Below, one piece after another: positions 41,853 to 53,331 of a stretch of DNA of 64,000 nucleotides; within the stretch, counting starts at the first letter, position 1, and each line of letters opens with the position of its first letter. The position numbers and the translations under genes are program-made. The stretch is from Odiellus spinosus (Eukaryota; Arthropoda; Arachnida; Opiliones; Phalangiidae): NCBI GenBank assembly GCA_963920705.1, contig OY987239.1:11291004-11355003 (forward strand), written 5' to 3'. Under the pieces are notes generated by a model. That model was not told the DNA's origin. It ran no database searches and saw nothing but the letters and a program-made list of their open reading frames with translations.

Positions 41853-44611
41853 AAAAATTCAAAAATTAATCTATATTTTGCTTTATTTTTTTCATATAAA
41901 AATTACTTCATCTTAGAATGCAAATATTAATATTCGGCCAAGGCCTAACGAAAAAACATTTTAGGGAGTCCTTGAAGGGGGTCATTAGTCTCCACTGATT
42001 CCTGAAACTTGATTGACTTCTACTTTACATTTATTCGAATTTAGTTAATTAATAACGGGTTTTTAATTATTAAAAGTTGGTCTAAATTCATTTCAGTATC
42101 CTAGCGACACGCGTTCCGACTCGCCATTGGCTGAAGTCTTGGGACTCCCTCACCCCTGACCTGAAACTTGATGGATATTACGGGGTGACATCTGTAGGTG
42201 TACTTATTTTAATTGTAATTAAATTTTACTTAAACTTTAAATTAATTTGAATCTAGTAAAAATATATTTTAATTGCTAACGGGTTTTTAATTATTAAAAG
42301 TTAGTTTAAATTCATTTCAGTAGGTATATTTCAAAATTATTCTATAGATTGGAAATATTAATCAACGTAAGATTGGAGCGGTCGTAAGCTTCTAGTTTTA
42401 ATGATATCTCCTATTTAATATCGTTGATATAGTTTAGAGTGGTTTTCTACACGCTATACTCTTAGGGTGATTTTTTAATTAAGTATCAATATGATAAATC
42501 AGAGATAGCGTTCACCACATTTAATCTTAGAACAAGATTTAGCCGTTTATTAGAATTTCAAAACCAAAAAAAAAATTGTAATTCATATTTTTAGACTTAA
42601 TTAACTTTATTAAATAATTACGTTAATTTTTAAACGTAATAAATATTAGAAATATTTATTTTTTAAATCTTGACATTCGTAAACTTGATAAAGGTCCTTA
42701 ATTAAAGCGATAATTAGTGTTAAATTAAAAGATTTTGTCGCAAACTGATGTAAATTTTTACCAAAATTTATCTATAAATATGTTTAAGCGTAAATTATAT
42801 CGTAATATCTTTGTAATTAAAGTTAATTGATAAAATCAAGTTAATTAAAATATTTTTTCGCTTTTTGAGGTTAAAAACGGCTAATTTCGTTATATAAACA
42901 TGTGAGGAGTGTTTTTAAGCGCTTATATATTCTTAATCAAGTTTAATCGCGATTAAAATTAATCTTAATTAAAATTAAAATTGCTCGTACGTTCTCAAAA
43001 ATATTTTTATCGGATAGCCCGTGTCCTAAAACCTAAGAATACGTATTTTTATTTTTAATTTATCTTAATTAGGGCCCGTAATTAATTTAAAACTAAATTA
43101 AAATCGCGTTTAAAACTAACTAAAATCAGATCTATAAAAATCCTATGGAAAAGTATCTCGTCTTGAAAGTTTCGTTTTGAGAAAAAAGTTTTCGAACGAG
43201 TCGCTTCGCTAAAACCTAAATATTTGGCTTAATTTTAACTAAATTTAAATCCTAAACTATGTATTCTGATAGATTTGAATACGAGGAATCCGCTCGTGTT
43301 ATTAAAATTAACGTAAGACTAATAGTTAATTAGTTATTCAATTAGAAAGTTAAGCCTAACTCATTTTTCAGTTAAAAAAATTGAATTAACGCTTATAATT
43401 AGATTAAATATCGATTATATTTAAACAAACCATACTTAATCTAGTTAATTAACGCGCGAGAAACTCAAAAAAGTTAATTTCATTATCCTGGGATAAGCGG
43501 TTAATTAGTTACGTAATTAAGTTCAACGATTTTGACCAAACTTTTTTGTTTCGAAGTTTTTAAATAATTTTTCCCGCCTTTAAATTAAGTCGCATTTAAA
43601 TACGATATACGTAAAAAAGTCAATTAAGATACGGAGAATAAAATAAAATTAGTCTCATTATCCTACGACGATCCGTTAATTAATTATCTAAGAAAGTTTG
43701 GGACTAATTAAGCAATTTTCTCGATTACCAAATGTTTATAAGGTCACTACGGCTTTAAAAACAATTATAATTAAGAAAATTAAACGTGTTTCCATAGATT
43801 GGCACGAGGGAATCTCAAAAATGTTAATTTCGAGGCTCAAAATTAAGTATTTAATTTAATATTTAATTAAAATCAAACCCCCTCCGAGTTTTCTTCCATT
43901 TTTTGGTTCACGGAGCTCATTGTAATAGAGGGGAGCCTATAACTGAGGAGGAAAGCGTTTCTTTACTCCATAGCTCCATTCGCTTTCTTCCATGAACGAT
44001 AGAAATTACTAGTGTTTGCGCTAAAGATCGAATAGAGTCAGAACTAAATTAAGGGGAAACCTTAGCCTGTTTTTTTCCCTTTAGTTTAAATAAACTTCAT
44101 TCGGTTTTTTGGGTAAACGGAGGTAAAGGGGGGCTGAACGTAAGAGGGAAATGAAATTCCCGGGGAATCTGGGCGCGCGCGGAGTCAGCTTTCTTTTCAG
44201 CGGGAGAATAATAAACCGTAACATTTTTCCGTAGAAAACACTGTGCAAATTCCGGCTGATCTTAGCTCCAAAACGTTTTACATTAGAAGACGTAAAACAT
44301 TAGCCAAAAATCGTCTGGATTATTCCATTTTAGAAAATTGAGGGGTTCGATTTTTCTATATATATTTGTACAGCCCGAATACGCTACGGATATAACTCAA
44401 CTTCCAACGAAAGATTAATATAATAGGTAGGAAAACTCCGATTGGTAGAAGTTACAATTTAAATAATTAGGCTAAATTAACGGATTTAATTCTATTTAAA
44501 CGAATGAATATTATTCTAGGTATTATTAAGCGTCGGGTAGGCGTTTAAATGTTCTATTACGGCTTGAATTAATGTTATAGAAATTAAATAAATTAATAAT
44601 GAATTTAAAAA
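41853..44611. other. AT-rich intergenic region
   Basis: 2.7 kb dominated by TTAATTAAAATTAA-type sequence. A direct repeat is present: TAACGGGTTTTTAATTATTA followed by AAAGTT...AATTCATTTCAGTA occurs near 42056 and 42280. No ORF or exon-like stretch was seen up to the TATA box at 44612. Confidence 0.5.
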
Positions 44612-44703
44612 TATATATAAAAGGGAGGAGTCCTTTTTCCTAAGTTGAGCCTCGACGTCACCCGTGACGTTTCTTGTACGGAAACACGGCGCCCGCAGTC
44701 AGA
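44612..44703 (+). promoter_or_regulatory. candidate core promoter: TATA box and CRE-like sites
   Basis: TATATATAAAAG at 44612-44623 is followed by GAGCCTCGACGTCACCCGTG with two TGACG/CGTCA motifs near 44650-44670. An ORF starts about 85 nt downstream of the TATA. The GC content rises sharply here compared with the AT-rich upstream region. Confidence 0.45.
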
Positions 44704-44793
44704 ATGACAAAATTCTTAAGATCTCTAGTTTTACTCTCAAGCTTAACTGCTGCTTTCTCCGCGCCCGCGTTCTTTTTACATCCGGAACTCTAG
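44704..44793 (+). CDS. 29-codon ORF consisting of a signal-peptide-like sequence
   Basis: ATG to TAG encodes 29 residues: MTKFLRSLVLLSSLTAAFSA, then PAFFLHPEL. The first 20 have the charged start, hydrophobic core and small-residue A-x-A end of a classical secretion signal. Only nine residues follow the predicted cleavage site. No GT donor lies before the stop, so a spliced continuation in this frame is not visible. It may encode a tiny secreted peptide, or be the relic first exon of a secreted protein broken by a stop. MITE C copy 4 lies 72 nt downstream. Confidence 0.35.
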   Translation: MTKFLRSLVLLSSLTAAFSAPAFFLHPEL

Positions 44794-44865
44794 GGGAAGA
44801 GTGACGTCTACATTGACGCGGCCGCTAAACTAACAAGTTGAGCTTTTTATATATTTACCTAATAG

Positions 44866-45283
44866 CAGAGGTATATAATAACCCCCTTCGGGGGGAAGTA
44901 TGAAAGCCCCTATACTACCAATGCTAAAAATCACGAACAACGAGAGCCCGCTGCTGACTATCTAGGCCACTAGCTCGCGCTGGACTTCTCAATGTCGCTA
45001 CTCTAGTAAATGGTCTTTGTATAAACAAGACGGCTCGATTTGTGTTTAGAACTTCCTGTCTCGGGAGTCAGGCTGTCTGTTAAAATGGAGTCGAAGGTTG
45101 ACTTCGGCTCGTAAGTTCCGGAAGCGCGCGTAGGGAAAATTTAGTGAGGTTCAAAATGGTGTAACTATTTTTTGGGAGTAAAGCGGTGTGTCGATCCGCC
45201 GCGATTTACACCGGGCAATCGTTGTTCGTCGATTTTGCCTACCTTTCATACTTCCCCCCGAAGGGGGTTATTATATACCTCTG
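44866..45283 (-). mobile_element. MITE family C, copy 4
   Basis: A full-length 418-bp copy. The 7-bp flanks (CTAATAG and ATGTTAC) do not match, so the site has been rearranged since insertion. The interval 45284-45607 has no supported feature. Confidence 0.93.
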
Positions 45284-45607
45284 ATGTTACTTATGCTACT
45301 TGTGAGTTAAAAATCATGAAAAAATTACAAAAATCAGACTTTTTTTCTAATTTGATTTATTTAATTTAATATTATAAATATATTTGTATGTACAGCTTTA
45401 GTTGATCACGTTTTTTGTTCATGATAAATTATTATTTCGCGACATTGATCATAAAAGGCAAATCCACTATATCATAAGTTAATTACTACCTTCCTGTAAG
45501 TTAGACAATCGTATTCAAATAGTGTAACCAGTAATTTCTTCCTTTCCTTAAAAATTATGTATTTTATCACGCTCTTGATGTTCATGCTCCTGGGAATCGT
45601 GTTTAAC

Positions 45608-45945
45608 CAGAAGTAGATGAAACCCTCCTTTGAAGTCTACTACTCTAATGTTCCATATAGCGCTCCTCTCTGTATGGGTAAAATTCCCAATTTTACGAGA
45701 TCGGAGGGGTCCAACTTCATACCCCCCTGTCTACGGAAAATTGGAAATTCTCTCTCTCCACAAACGACGACGTTTTTTTGACGAACTCCGAGGCTGCTAG
45801 AGATATTCGCTCGACGAACTCCCGCTCCGAAAATATCTACCGTTAGGAGGCGTACGAATCGCGCTTTTTGAAACTAACCCATACAGAGAGGGGTAGACAA
45901 GACCCGGGAGTAATATACTTCAAAGGAGGGTTTCATCGGCTTCTG
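45608..45945 (+). mobile_element. MITE family A, copy 7
   Basis: Exact 7-bp duplication GTTTAAC (45601-45607 and 45946-45952). The left end has GTAGATG where most copies have GCCGATG. Confidence 0.95.
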
Positions 45946-46469
45946 GTTTAACCAATAGAAAATGTTCACTAGAACTGTTTGGGCGTCAAAAATTAAGAAA
46001 AGAAATTGCTGGCTACACTATTGAATACCACTTATGATTATTTCAAGATTAACGTGTTTGAATTCAGTGGCTGAAGGCGATGATCCTTGAAACCTTGAAA
46101 AACTTTCTACAAAATAGCTAAAAGTGAAAATTCCTTTCTATAAGTATAGGCAGTTATATTATACCTAATTATATTTATATTCTTAGATCATTATGCTTTA
46201 TATATATATATGTACAATCAACCGGGTTCCAGTCCCTCTGACTCGTCGGAACACTAGCAAAAATACCCTCTATTAAAAGGAACTAACCCAATAACTATAT
46301 CAACTTATAAAAATCAATGCCTATACTATCATTTTAGGGTTTTTTTTCAGCAAAGAAGTAGATTTAATGATATGTTACTTATTCATTGTCAATTCTGGAT
46401 ATTAACAAAAGTATATAACTTTATTTCATAGAAGTAATCACGCCCCGTAGCTTAATACTATTAGCGCGG

Positions 46470-46598
46470 CCCTCCCGACTCGTAATATCGAGGAAAAGTC
46501 CAAATCACTCGAGGCAGACAGGGGTGATGACTTTTTTATCTATTTTTAAGTGATTGGCGATGACGTAAAACTCTAACTTTGCTGACAGTATTAAGCTT
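46470..46598 (+). repeat. dispersed repeat K, copy 2
   Basis: Shares CCCGACTC...AAAAGTCCAAATCACTCGAG and TATTTTTAAGTGATTGGCGA with 2513-2665. MITE E copy 3 sits just to its right. The interval 45953-46469 has no supported feature. Confidence 0.6.
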
Positions 46599-46613
46599 GT
46601 TGTTTACTTTTAT

Positions 46614-46904
46614 CAAGAAGGATCAGACAAGGAGAGGAAAAGTGGGGACGGCGCAGTTCCTACTGCGTCGGCCTAAACTCCAACTCTGGGAGAACGGGGG
46701 TAGAGATGTTTCGTGGTAAAATGTTGTCACGTGGTTAAAACGGATCCTTTATCAGCTTCGTAGTAGCCAAGGACGCTAGTGACCACGTGACAACAGTTTA
46801 CCTCGAGAATTTCCTATCCCCCTTTCCACCCGAGTGGGAGGTTGGCTCTTCTCTCTCTAACTCAACGCAGCCCTACTTTTCCTCTCCTTGTCTGATCCTT
46901 CTTG
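46614..46904 (+). mobile_element. MITE family E, copy 3
   Basis: CAAGAAGGATCAGACAAGGA...TTGTCTGATCCTTCTTG, with an exact 7-bp duplication CTTTTAT (46607-46613 and 46905-46911). The terminal variant (AAGAAGGATC) is shared with copy 4 and defines a subfamily. Confidence 0.95.
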
Positions 46905-47016
46905 CTTTTATGGTAGACTTTGGAAATGACTAATTAGTTTTTGTACGTAAAATGATTGGTCAAAGGGACTGGAAACGATAAATAGTTTCATTATATAATT
47001 AATTAGGAATTTAGTA

Positions 47017-48311
47017 CTATCTTTGAGATTTTTCTAAATCGTATAGGCACGCCGATTCTTGGTTATTGGAAGAAACCAATTTTCGTTGTCGTTCGCGAAG
47101 TTTTTCCGTGTAAGGCAACTCAGCTGTGGCTAACCGATAACAAATATCAGCCAATCGCGCGTCTTTCTTTAGAACGAACGAATACACATTATCGCTGAAA
47201 GTTCGCGCTCTGTCCGATAAACTGGGACTTCCGCTGACTTCAACCCTCTGGACACAATGGTCGTAGAACAATTTGTTCCAGATTCGCAAATTGGCTACCT
47301 CTTCTTTCATTCTGTCGCCACCGAACTCGTCGATGGCTCGTCTCATCTTCTGTAAAAAGTAATTATAGAGAATGGTATCGGCGCTGTTGTACTCAGCCAG
47401 TTTGACCCTGATAGTTTCGGACAAATTGACCACAGTAGCTCGCGTTCTTTGATTTTGGGCGAAATAAATGATGTCCTCCGTGCTCCAACACAAACGATTC
47501 TTCAAGAGTATCAGAGACTCGTCGAATAGTTCGGCGATCATTACCAGATGAAAGTTCTTCTCAACTTCCGGGATTATCTCGAAACGAAGCCGAGTTGAGT
47601 TTGACCAATCCGTCTCTTCGAAACCCAGATCGAAAAGCATTTGATTGACGCCAATTCGTTCACCGAAACGATGCGTTCGAAGATTTTCCTTCGATGACGA
47701 GTCCGATTCAAGGGCAAATTCTTCAAGAGTCTTGCCAATGTGTTTCTCCATTTCGTAATAACCGTACAAGGACTCGAAGAGGCTGATGGGATTTCGGAGA
47801 ATCGTCACGAAAACTGCGTCCGATGGTAGGACGGAACGAATTTCTTCTCTGTCGAAACTAAAAAGAGGAAACAGATTTAATATGGCATAAATAAATAGTC
47901 AGTGAAGTTGACAACGGAGGATAGCCAAGGCTTAGCATCAAACATAGGGAAATCTCGCTAGTTTACAGCGTTGTCTTTGCTTCTCCTAAATATCCGTGGG
48001 CGGTGCATGGTCCTAGGAATGTGTGTTTAGTGTTTTCTCAAGGATCTATTTAAACTTACCGGGTATGGTGACAGAAGATATTGAAGCCGATGGCTGGCGT
48101 CATTTCTTCTGACAACAGAGAAATTGAAAACGGCTGAGGATGTCCGATGTAATTGTGTCGATGTGGAAGTAAGAAAGACAAGTTTCGAGTATCCCCAAAG
48201 CGCATCAGGATATTCTGGACGGTAGAACTGGCGCACTTATGAGTCTTGAGAAAGAAGACGTTCGTAGCCGGGGGACAATATCCTTCCATCGATTTCTGGG
48301 GAGCTGGATAC
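47017..48311 (-). CDS. galactose-3-O-sulfotransferase-like (Gal3ST family), 5' end incomplete
   Basis: A Golgi-type sulfotransferase that would place sulfate on galactose of glycolipids or glycans, using PAPS. Minus-strand exons: 48311-48060 and 47857-47017, joined by a 202-nt GT-AG intron with matching phase. From the ATG at 48289 the product is 356 aa. Seen: the 5'-PAPS motif FLKTHKCASSTVQNIL (residues ~13-28), FNIFCHHTRFD, the 3' site FVTILRNPISLFES (~93-106), and FHLVMIAELFDESLILLKNR followed by LCWSTEDIIYF, hallmarks of this family. An acceptor (TTATTCCAG) precedes 48311, so an upstream exon with the usual membrane anchor should exist but was not recognised. A phase-compatible candidate (48476-48355) lacks a hydrophobic segment. 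The exact acceptor substrate cannot be told. Confidence 0.9.
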
Positions 48312-48354
48312 CTGGAATAACGAATAATATTTTATAACCTGACCAAGTTTTTAC

Positions 48355-48476
48355 CTAACTCTATAAATAACCCCTTCTCCCTTTAAATAAACTCTTATCT
48401 CCACCACAACGTGACAAGTTTCCTCGAAACATTTCAAACAAACTGTAAATTCAAGTTTACATATTTTACGCGCCAT
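48355..48476 (-). CDS. possible upstream exon of the Gal3ST-like gene
   Basis: An ATG at 48476 opens a frame (MARKICKLEFTVCLKC...) that ends at a donor TTAG|GTAAAA in the right phase for the exon starting at 48311. The intron would be only 43 nt, shorter than any other here. The segment has no clear transmembrane helix and stays open further upstream, so it may be chance. Confidence 0.25.
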
Positions 48477-49160
48477 ACTTTTAGACTTAGATTGACAATA
48501 TACAGAAGTATAAAGAGTTTGTGAAGGACACTAATGAGAATTGGGACCACGAAACCACGCCCCCGCCTCTTATTGGTTCATTATACTATTCATAGGTAAC
48601 TATTTTTCTCTAGGACAAGGTATGAAAACGTATATTGAAAACCTTGACAAGTAAACCCAACTAGACACACGTCGAAACACCCGTTAACGAGGCCAAACGA
48701 GAAAAAAATACACTTTTCCTACTGTAGTTACGTCACTTTAACGTCAAGGTATATCGCAGCCTTTAACAGTACTATTCAGTCCTGCATTATTACCTAGACG
48801 TTAAGGTGACGTCAAGGAAAATGGTCCATAGATACATACAATAGAGTTAAAGCTAGGGGGAAAGAGATACGTGAAATCACATCATTTGCGTTTAAATCTT
48901 TTTTCCTGGCATTTGACTCTTATTTCATCTATGGACGGACGGACAGACTTTGTAGAAAAATGAAAGCGACGAGATAAAAACGGAAAACTGCCCCATTTGG
49001 GGGCCAAAAAATGACATCGCGTCCAATTTAAAAGAAGAAACAGACATTATTTCGAAGAGGGAATTTTTATCTGTTCCGAATTTCAAAAAAAACATCAAAA
49101 TAAAAATGTAATTCACTCAATTTCTGTATTGAATTTCGAGGCATTTTTTTCGAAAACTTT
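48477..49160. other. intergenic region upstream of the Gal3ST-like gene
   Basis: Contains no exon or repeat that I can support. The missing 5' exon and promoter of the Gal3ST-like gene would be expected here or beyond. Confidence 0.35.
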
Positions 49161-49166
49161 ATCAAG

Positions 49167-49358
49167 AGCTTGTTCACACGATGTAGCTTTTGGACTAGAC
49201 ATAAGTCTATTAAAACCTCCATTGGTGGTAAGGCTACTAACACGCGAGTTTCAATGAATAAACAGAAAGTACCTGCATCTGCTGGAAAAGACACGCGTAA
49301 CAACGGTCAATTGTTGTTGCACGATGGTCATTCTAAAAAGAGACAGAGAAAAAATTAA
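49167..49358 (+). CDS. possible terminal exon encoding a basic tail, unknown product
   Basis: An open frame without a convincing ATG ends in TAA at 49356-49358. It reads RCSFWTRHKSIKTSIGGKAT, then NTRVSMNKQKVPASAGKDTR, and closes GHSKKRQRKN, a strongly basic C-terminus. Base use is more coding-like than the surroundings. An AG near 49166 could be an acceptor. AATAAA follows near 49433, inside the hairpin GCTCATTTATTAATAAATGAGC. No family recognised. It could be a last exon whose partners are lost, a processed pseudogene tail, or chance. Confidence 0.3.
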   Translation, partial: SLFTRCSFWTRHKSIKTSIGGKATNTRVSMNKQKVPASAGKDTRNNGQLLLHDGHSKKRQRKN

Positions 49359-50068
49359 GCTTTCAAACTTAATTTCACATTATTTGAAGCCGGTTGCTTC
49401 GGTATATGCGCAATTTCGCTCATCATTTATTAATAAATGAGCCTTTTTTATGATTTTACACATTCATTATTCATAGAACAGTAATATGTAGCAGAAGACG
49501 AATTTTAGAAAAAGTACCGAAAGTTTAGGCCGTTTCCTTATCAAAGTTCTGTCACCGAACACAGCCTAAATTAATGCATCGAAAATGACGTTCCATAAAT
49601 CTACAATAAGTTCATAGTAGAAGAGTCCGTCGTTGGTCTAGCGTCAAAATTCTTTGAACTCAGTTTCTAACGGCCGGTGACAGTGAAGCAGCGTTGTGGT
49701 ATGTGGTCAGTTAATTTGATTATAAATATCGATATATTTCGTGCTAACTATCAGAGTTCTTAAGAATATGTTAGTTAAAGATGCCTAATATCGTATTCTC
49801 ATCATTAAATCCGTTAACTATGCTGTAATTTTGTCGAACGAGGTTAAAATAAGTTCAACACTGACCAATGAGAATGAGACTACCGAACTAAGAATGGGTG
49901 GATTGTGTATACGGTACAGATAAGACAAATATACTATGTAAAAAACCCAACTCGTGTACCAAGTCATCATTGTGTCTTGCATGAATAATGGATTCTTCTT
50001 GCTATCAATGACTTTATCAAGTTTATTTGGCGTTCTGATACGAGAGCAACTTTGCAACAAGGAACGAC

Positions 50069-50137
50069 ATGACTTTACCGCGTTTTTGTGTTAAATTTCA
50101 AGACCCAAATTGGATTACTTCGAGACCTTCAAACCAT
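50069..50137 (+). CDS. candidate first coding exon, unknown product
   Basis: An ATG in a C/A-rich context opens 23 codons (MTLPRFCVKFQDPNWITSRP, then SNH) that end exactly at a strong donor, CAT|GTAAGT. The downstream introns and exons were not found in the window, which soon becomes repeat-rich. Weak evidence; the donor and the protein-like composition are the only support. The neighbouring intervals 49359-50068 and 50138-50434 hold nothing else that I can support. Confidence 0.25.
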
Positions 50138-50434
50138 GTAAGTACAAATATTGATGCAATTGCATTCAAAATGTCTATTTTCCCCTTTTTTGGCGGGAGT
50201 TTTATGAAGAAAGTTCACATAGTAACCTTCATCTACTAAACTAAGCTAATAGCGGACCATTAATATTACATTCTGGCAAGTTAATGGCTAGTTCAAGATA
50301 AGAAAAATATTGGATATAAATCAATACATAAAATATATACCCATTATTGAAGACCATAAAAAAAGCAATCAGGTTTAATATAGGGCCCTAAGATTTAAAG
50401 TAGTAAGGTTTTCATGGGTTTTTCTTCCCCGATT

Positions 50435-50700
50435 TTAACCCTTAAATTGAGATCTCGAAGCTAGAATTATTTAGTCGCTGTTCCTTTCAATTTAGATGAA
50501 AAAATATAATTATTATATTTCATTCTACACGGATTTCGAGAAACAAGATATTTTTATCTTTAATTGACATTATCCGTTCGAATAAACGCGTAATTTGTTT
50601 ATTAATTAAAATTTTATCTCCGGGTCTAATTCATATCCAGCATTTGATACGCGTCTAATTATATAATTTGTGGTTTTATATTAATTCTTAAAATTTAATA
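50435..50700 (-). repeat. dispersed repeat G, copy 2
   Basis: Reverse complement of 12985-13275. Landmarks are GAGATCTCGAAGCTAGAATT, TCTACACGGATTTCGAGAAA and ATTTTATCTCCGGGTCTAAT. Confidence 0.7.
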
Positions 50701-50984
50701 ATTAGATTAAATAGATTAAATTATGAAATTACCTGAGAAAACTAACGCAGGTTAGGAATAGAAGCAAAATCACCAAGGAAATATTCCACCGTCGGGATAA
50801 AGACAGCTTTTTAATTATACAAGATTAACAAAGATAATTAGTAAGGAAATTTGGAATTGTGGATAGCTAAATTGTTACGCTAATTAGTTATAATCTGTTA
50901 GAATTAAAGCTCGGAGTTAGTCTATACATTTTATTAGTTAGTTAAAATTGTAGCCTGCAAAAGTTTTTGAAAATTACTTCAGAG

Positions 50985-51265
50985 GTCAGGGAATTTGAAA
51001 ATGACCCCAAAGGGTCAGGGAAAAAATCAGGAAAGTTGAAAATTGATCCGAAATATTAGGGAAAAGTCAGATAATTTCAAAATTCACCCAAAAGGTCAGG
51101 GAAAAGTCAGGGAATTTGAAAATTGTACCAAAAGGTCAGGGAAAAATCAGGAAATTTGAAAATTACCCCTAAAAGGTCAGGGAAAAGTCAGTGAATTTGA
51201 AAATTGCCCCAAAAGGTCAGGGAAAAGTCAGAAAATTTGAAAATGAGCCCAAAATGTCAGAGAAA
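50985..51265. repeat. GTCAGGGAA minisatellite, about 38-bp units, 7 copies
   Basis: Units of the form AAAAGGTCAGGGAAAAGTCA, then GGGAATTTGAAAATT(G/A)CCCC, with point differences. The same core occurs singly near 34963 and 59010, and in shorter units at 52196-52310. Confidence 0.85.
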
Positions 51266-51687
51266 TTAAATATTTTGGTTCGTTTCAAGAAACCGTTTAT
51301 GATTGGTTGACATAATTATTATAAACTTTAAATATTTGCTCAAAAATTACTCATATTCTGAGTAAACTATCAGCTGATTCTTATTGATAAAATACATCAA
51401 ATAAAAAGAGAATTGCCATTAAGCTCGTTCGTTAAAATAAATTGAGTAAGTAAGATTATGGTCATGGAAAACGTTTCCAATCATTAATTAAAAATTGAAC
51501 AAGATATTTACCCATTCATTGCATCGCCAGACACGACAACAACCACTCATAATTTTAACGACAATGTTAGCTTACACTCTCAAATTCGATTCTCTCTAAC
51601 ACTCGACGCCCCATAAATTGAACTTAATTCGTTTTAAAGTACACAGACAAACAAGGAGACAACTCTCTTTTTCCATGCAACCCGCAT

Positions 51688-51989
51688 CAAGAAGGATCAG
51701 ACAAGGAGAGGAAAAGTGGGAACGGCGCGGTTCCTACTGCGTCGGCCTAAACTCCCACTCTGGGAGAACGGGGGACAGACGCGGGTAGAGTTGCTTCGTG
51801 GTAAATTGTTGTCACGTGGGTAAAACGGATCCTTTATGAGACGCGTAGTAGCCGACGACGCTAGCGACCACGTGACAACAGTTTACCTCGAGAATTTCCT
51901 ATCCACCTTTCCAACCGAGTGGGAGGTTGGCTCTTCTCTCTCTAACTCAACGCAGCCCCACTTTTCCTCTCCTTGTCTGATCCTTCTTG
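51688..51989 (+). mobile_element. MITE family E, copy 4
   Basis: AAGAAGGATC-type subfamily, with an exact 7-bp duplication CCCGCAT (51681-51687 and 51990-51996). A small internal insertion near 51775 (ACAGACGCGGGTAG) is absent from copy 1. Confidence 0.95.
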
Positions 51990-52195
51990 CCCGCATCTTC
52001 GTACACAAATGAAAGATACTCTCCCGTCTCCTTCGCGTCTGAACAACTCATTATTCAATTTGTTTTAATTAGTTTGCTGGTACTTGTTAAATTTTTAAAA
52101 AAAATTCAAAGCTAATTTTAAAGCTTATAATGTTAAGGAATTAAGCCGCCTTTGTTGAACTTTAGAGATTAGTTTAAATTAACATTAAATTTAAA

Positions 52196-52310
52196 TACGA
52201 AAGTCAGGGAATTTTAAGGGATTTTAAAAAGTCAGGGAATTTTAAGGGATTTTAAAAAGTCAGGGAATTTTAAGGGTTTTTAAAATGTCAGGGAATTTAA
52301 AGATCTTTCA
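52196..52310. repeat. 27-bp GTCAGGGAATTTTAAGGG minisatellite, 4 copies
   Basis: AAGTCAGGGAATTTTAAGGG, then ATTTTAAA, repeated four times. Near 52465 the related GTCAGGGAATTTGAATCTGA is followed by GTGGCAACCCTG, a possible transposon end. The rest of 51990-52744 has no supported gene. Confidence 0.85.
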
Positions 52311-52744
52311 AGAAGCCAGGAAATTACAATCATTATCTGCGGATAAGATTCTCAGCTGACGGCGTGTCAGTTGTATAGATTAGAACAAAGATACGCCTGC
52401 AATACATTTGGCGAACGCGATTATATAAAAAATAAAAGGTTAAAAAAATGTGTAGTATTAGCTGTCAGGGAATTTGAATCTGAAAAAACTGTGGCAACCC
52501 TGTAAATAATCGTAAAACAAGTCTTACCACAACGACTTTCCAGGAAGGCTTTCGTCCATTGGTCTGAGCCATAGCTACGTCATTTCCAGACTATCTCACT
52601 AACCCTATGATATATAAAAACAAACATGAGTAATCCATATTATAGTTAAACCACGTGATCTGTATTAATCAATGAAATAAAGCTCTTCTTCGGAAACGAC
52701 ACCCATATATTAACTACTATAGGAAAAATATACCTATATTATGT

Positions 52745-53045
52745 TTAAAGTGAGGGTGTCACGTATTTTAACGAACTCCAAATAGAAATTGAGTGATATT
52801 TTCGGGTTGATCGTTAAAAAACGATTCAAAATATATATACATATGTCAGAGAACAAAATTACAATGACTGTAAAAATACATATTTTATAATCACCCATTT
52901 TCGAAATATTTAAAATAAAAATTCCCCGCAATCTACGTCATCACTATGGTCACGTGATTACCCTATTGTATAGAGCTTCTTACAGTTAATTCTCGACCTG
53001 GCACCAATGATAAGGTCGTTTTCTACCTTTCGTTGTACTACAAGT
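52745..53045 (-). mobile_element. dispersed element D, copy 3 (uninterrupted)
   Basis: Same order as copy 2 but without the family C insertion and without the 222-bp array. Contains AAAAACGATTCAAAATATAT, GTAAAAATACATATTTTATA and GCAATCTACGTCATCACTAT. Its terminus is decayed (GATAAGGTCGTTTTCTACC). It serves as the empty-site reference. Confidence 0.8.
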
Positions 53046-53112
53046 TCAATATTTGTTTATAATTTTTAATTTAATAATTAAAAAAAAAAAAATCTATTTT
53101 TATTAGGTTTCA

Positions 53113-53331
53113 TTATCCCTTTAAGAAAACATAATCTCTTTTAAGAGCGAAGCTGGAGTACCGGTATAGATAATCCTCATATGTATACATAGGTTGGCCA
53201 TTGTCCAAGACGAAAAATATTAGGCCTAAGCGTGGAACTACGTAATAAGGAAGTGCAAATGATTTTGAAATTGAGAAGCCGCCGCTCTTTCGGCTAACCC
53301 ACCTAATAACAAGAGGGGTTTTATATTCTAT
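53113..53331 (-). CDS. candidate orphan last exon, unknown product
   Basis: On the minus strand a frame is open to a stop at 53113. It reads EYKTPLVIRWVSRKSGGFSI...PYYVVPRLGLIFFVL, then DNGQPMYTYEDYLYRYSSF, a protein-like composition. MITE A copy 8 sits at its 5' edge. If the element and one target duplication are removed, the sequence before the frame is a long T tract followed by CATAG, an excellent acceptor. No family was recognised and no other exon was found. It may be an intact terminal exon or a relic. Confidence 0.35.
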   Translation of the reverse strand: MEYKTPLVIRWVSRKSGGFSISKSFALPYYVVPRLGLIFFVLDNGQPMYTYEDYLYRYSSFALKRDYVFLKG

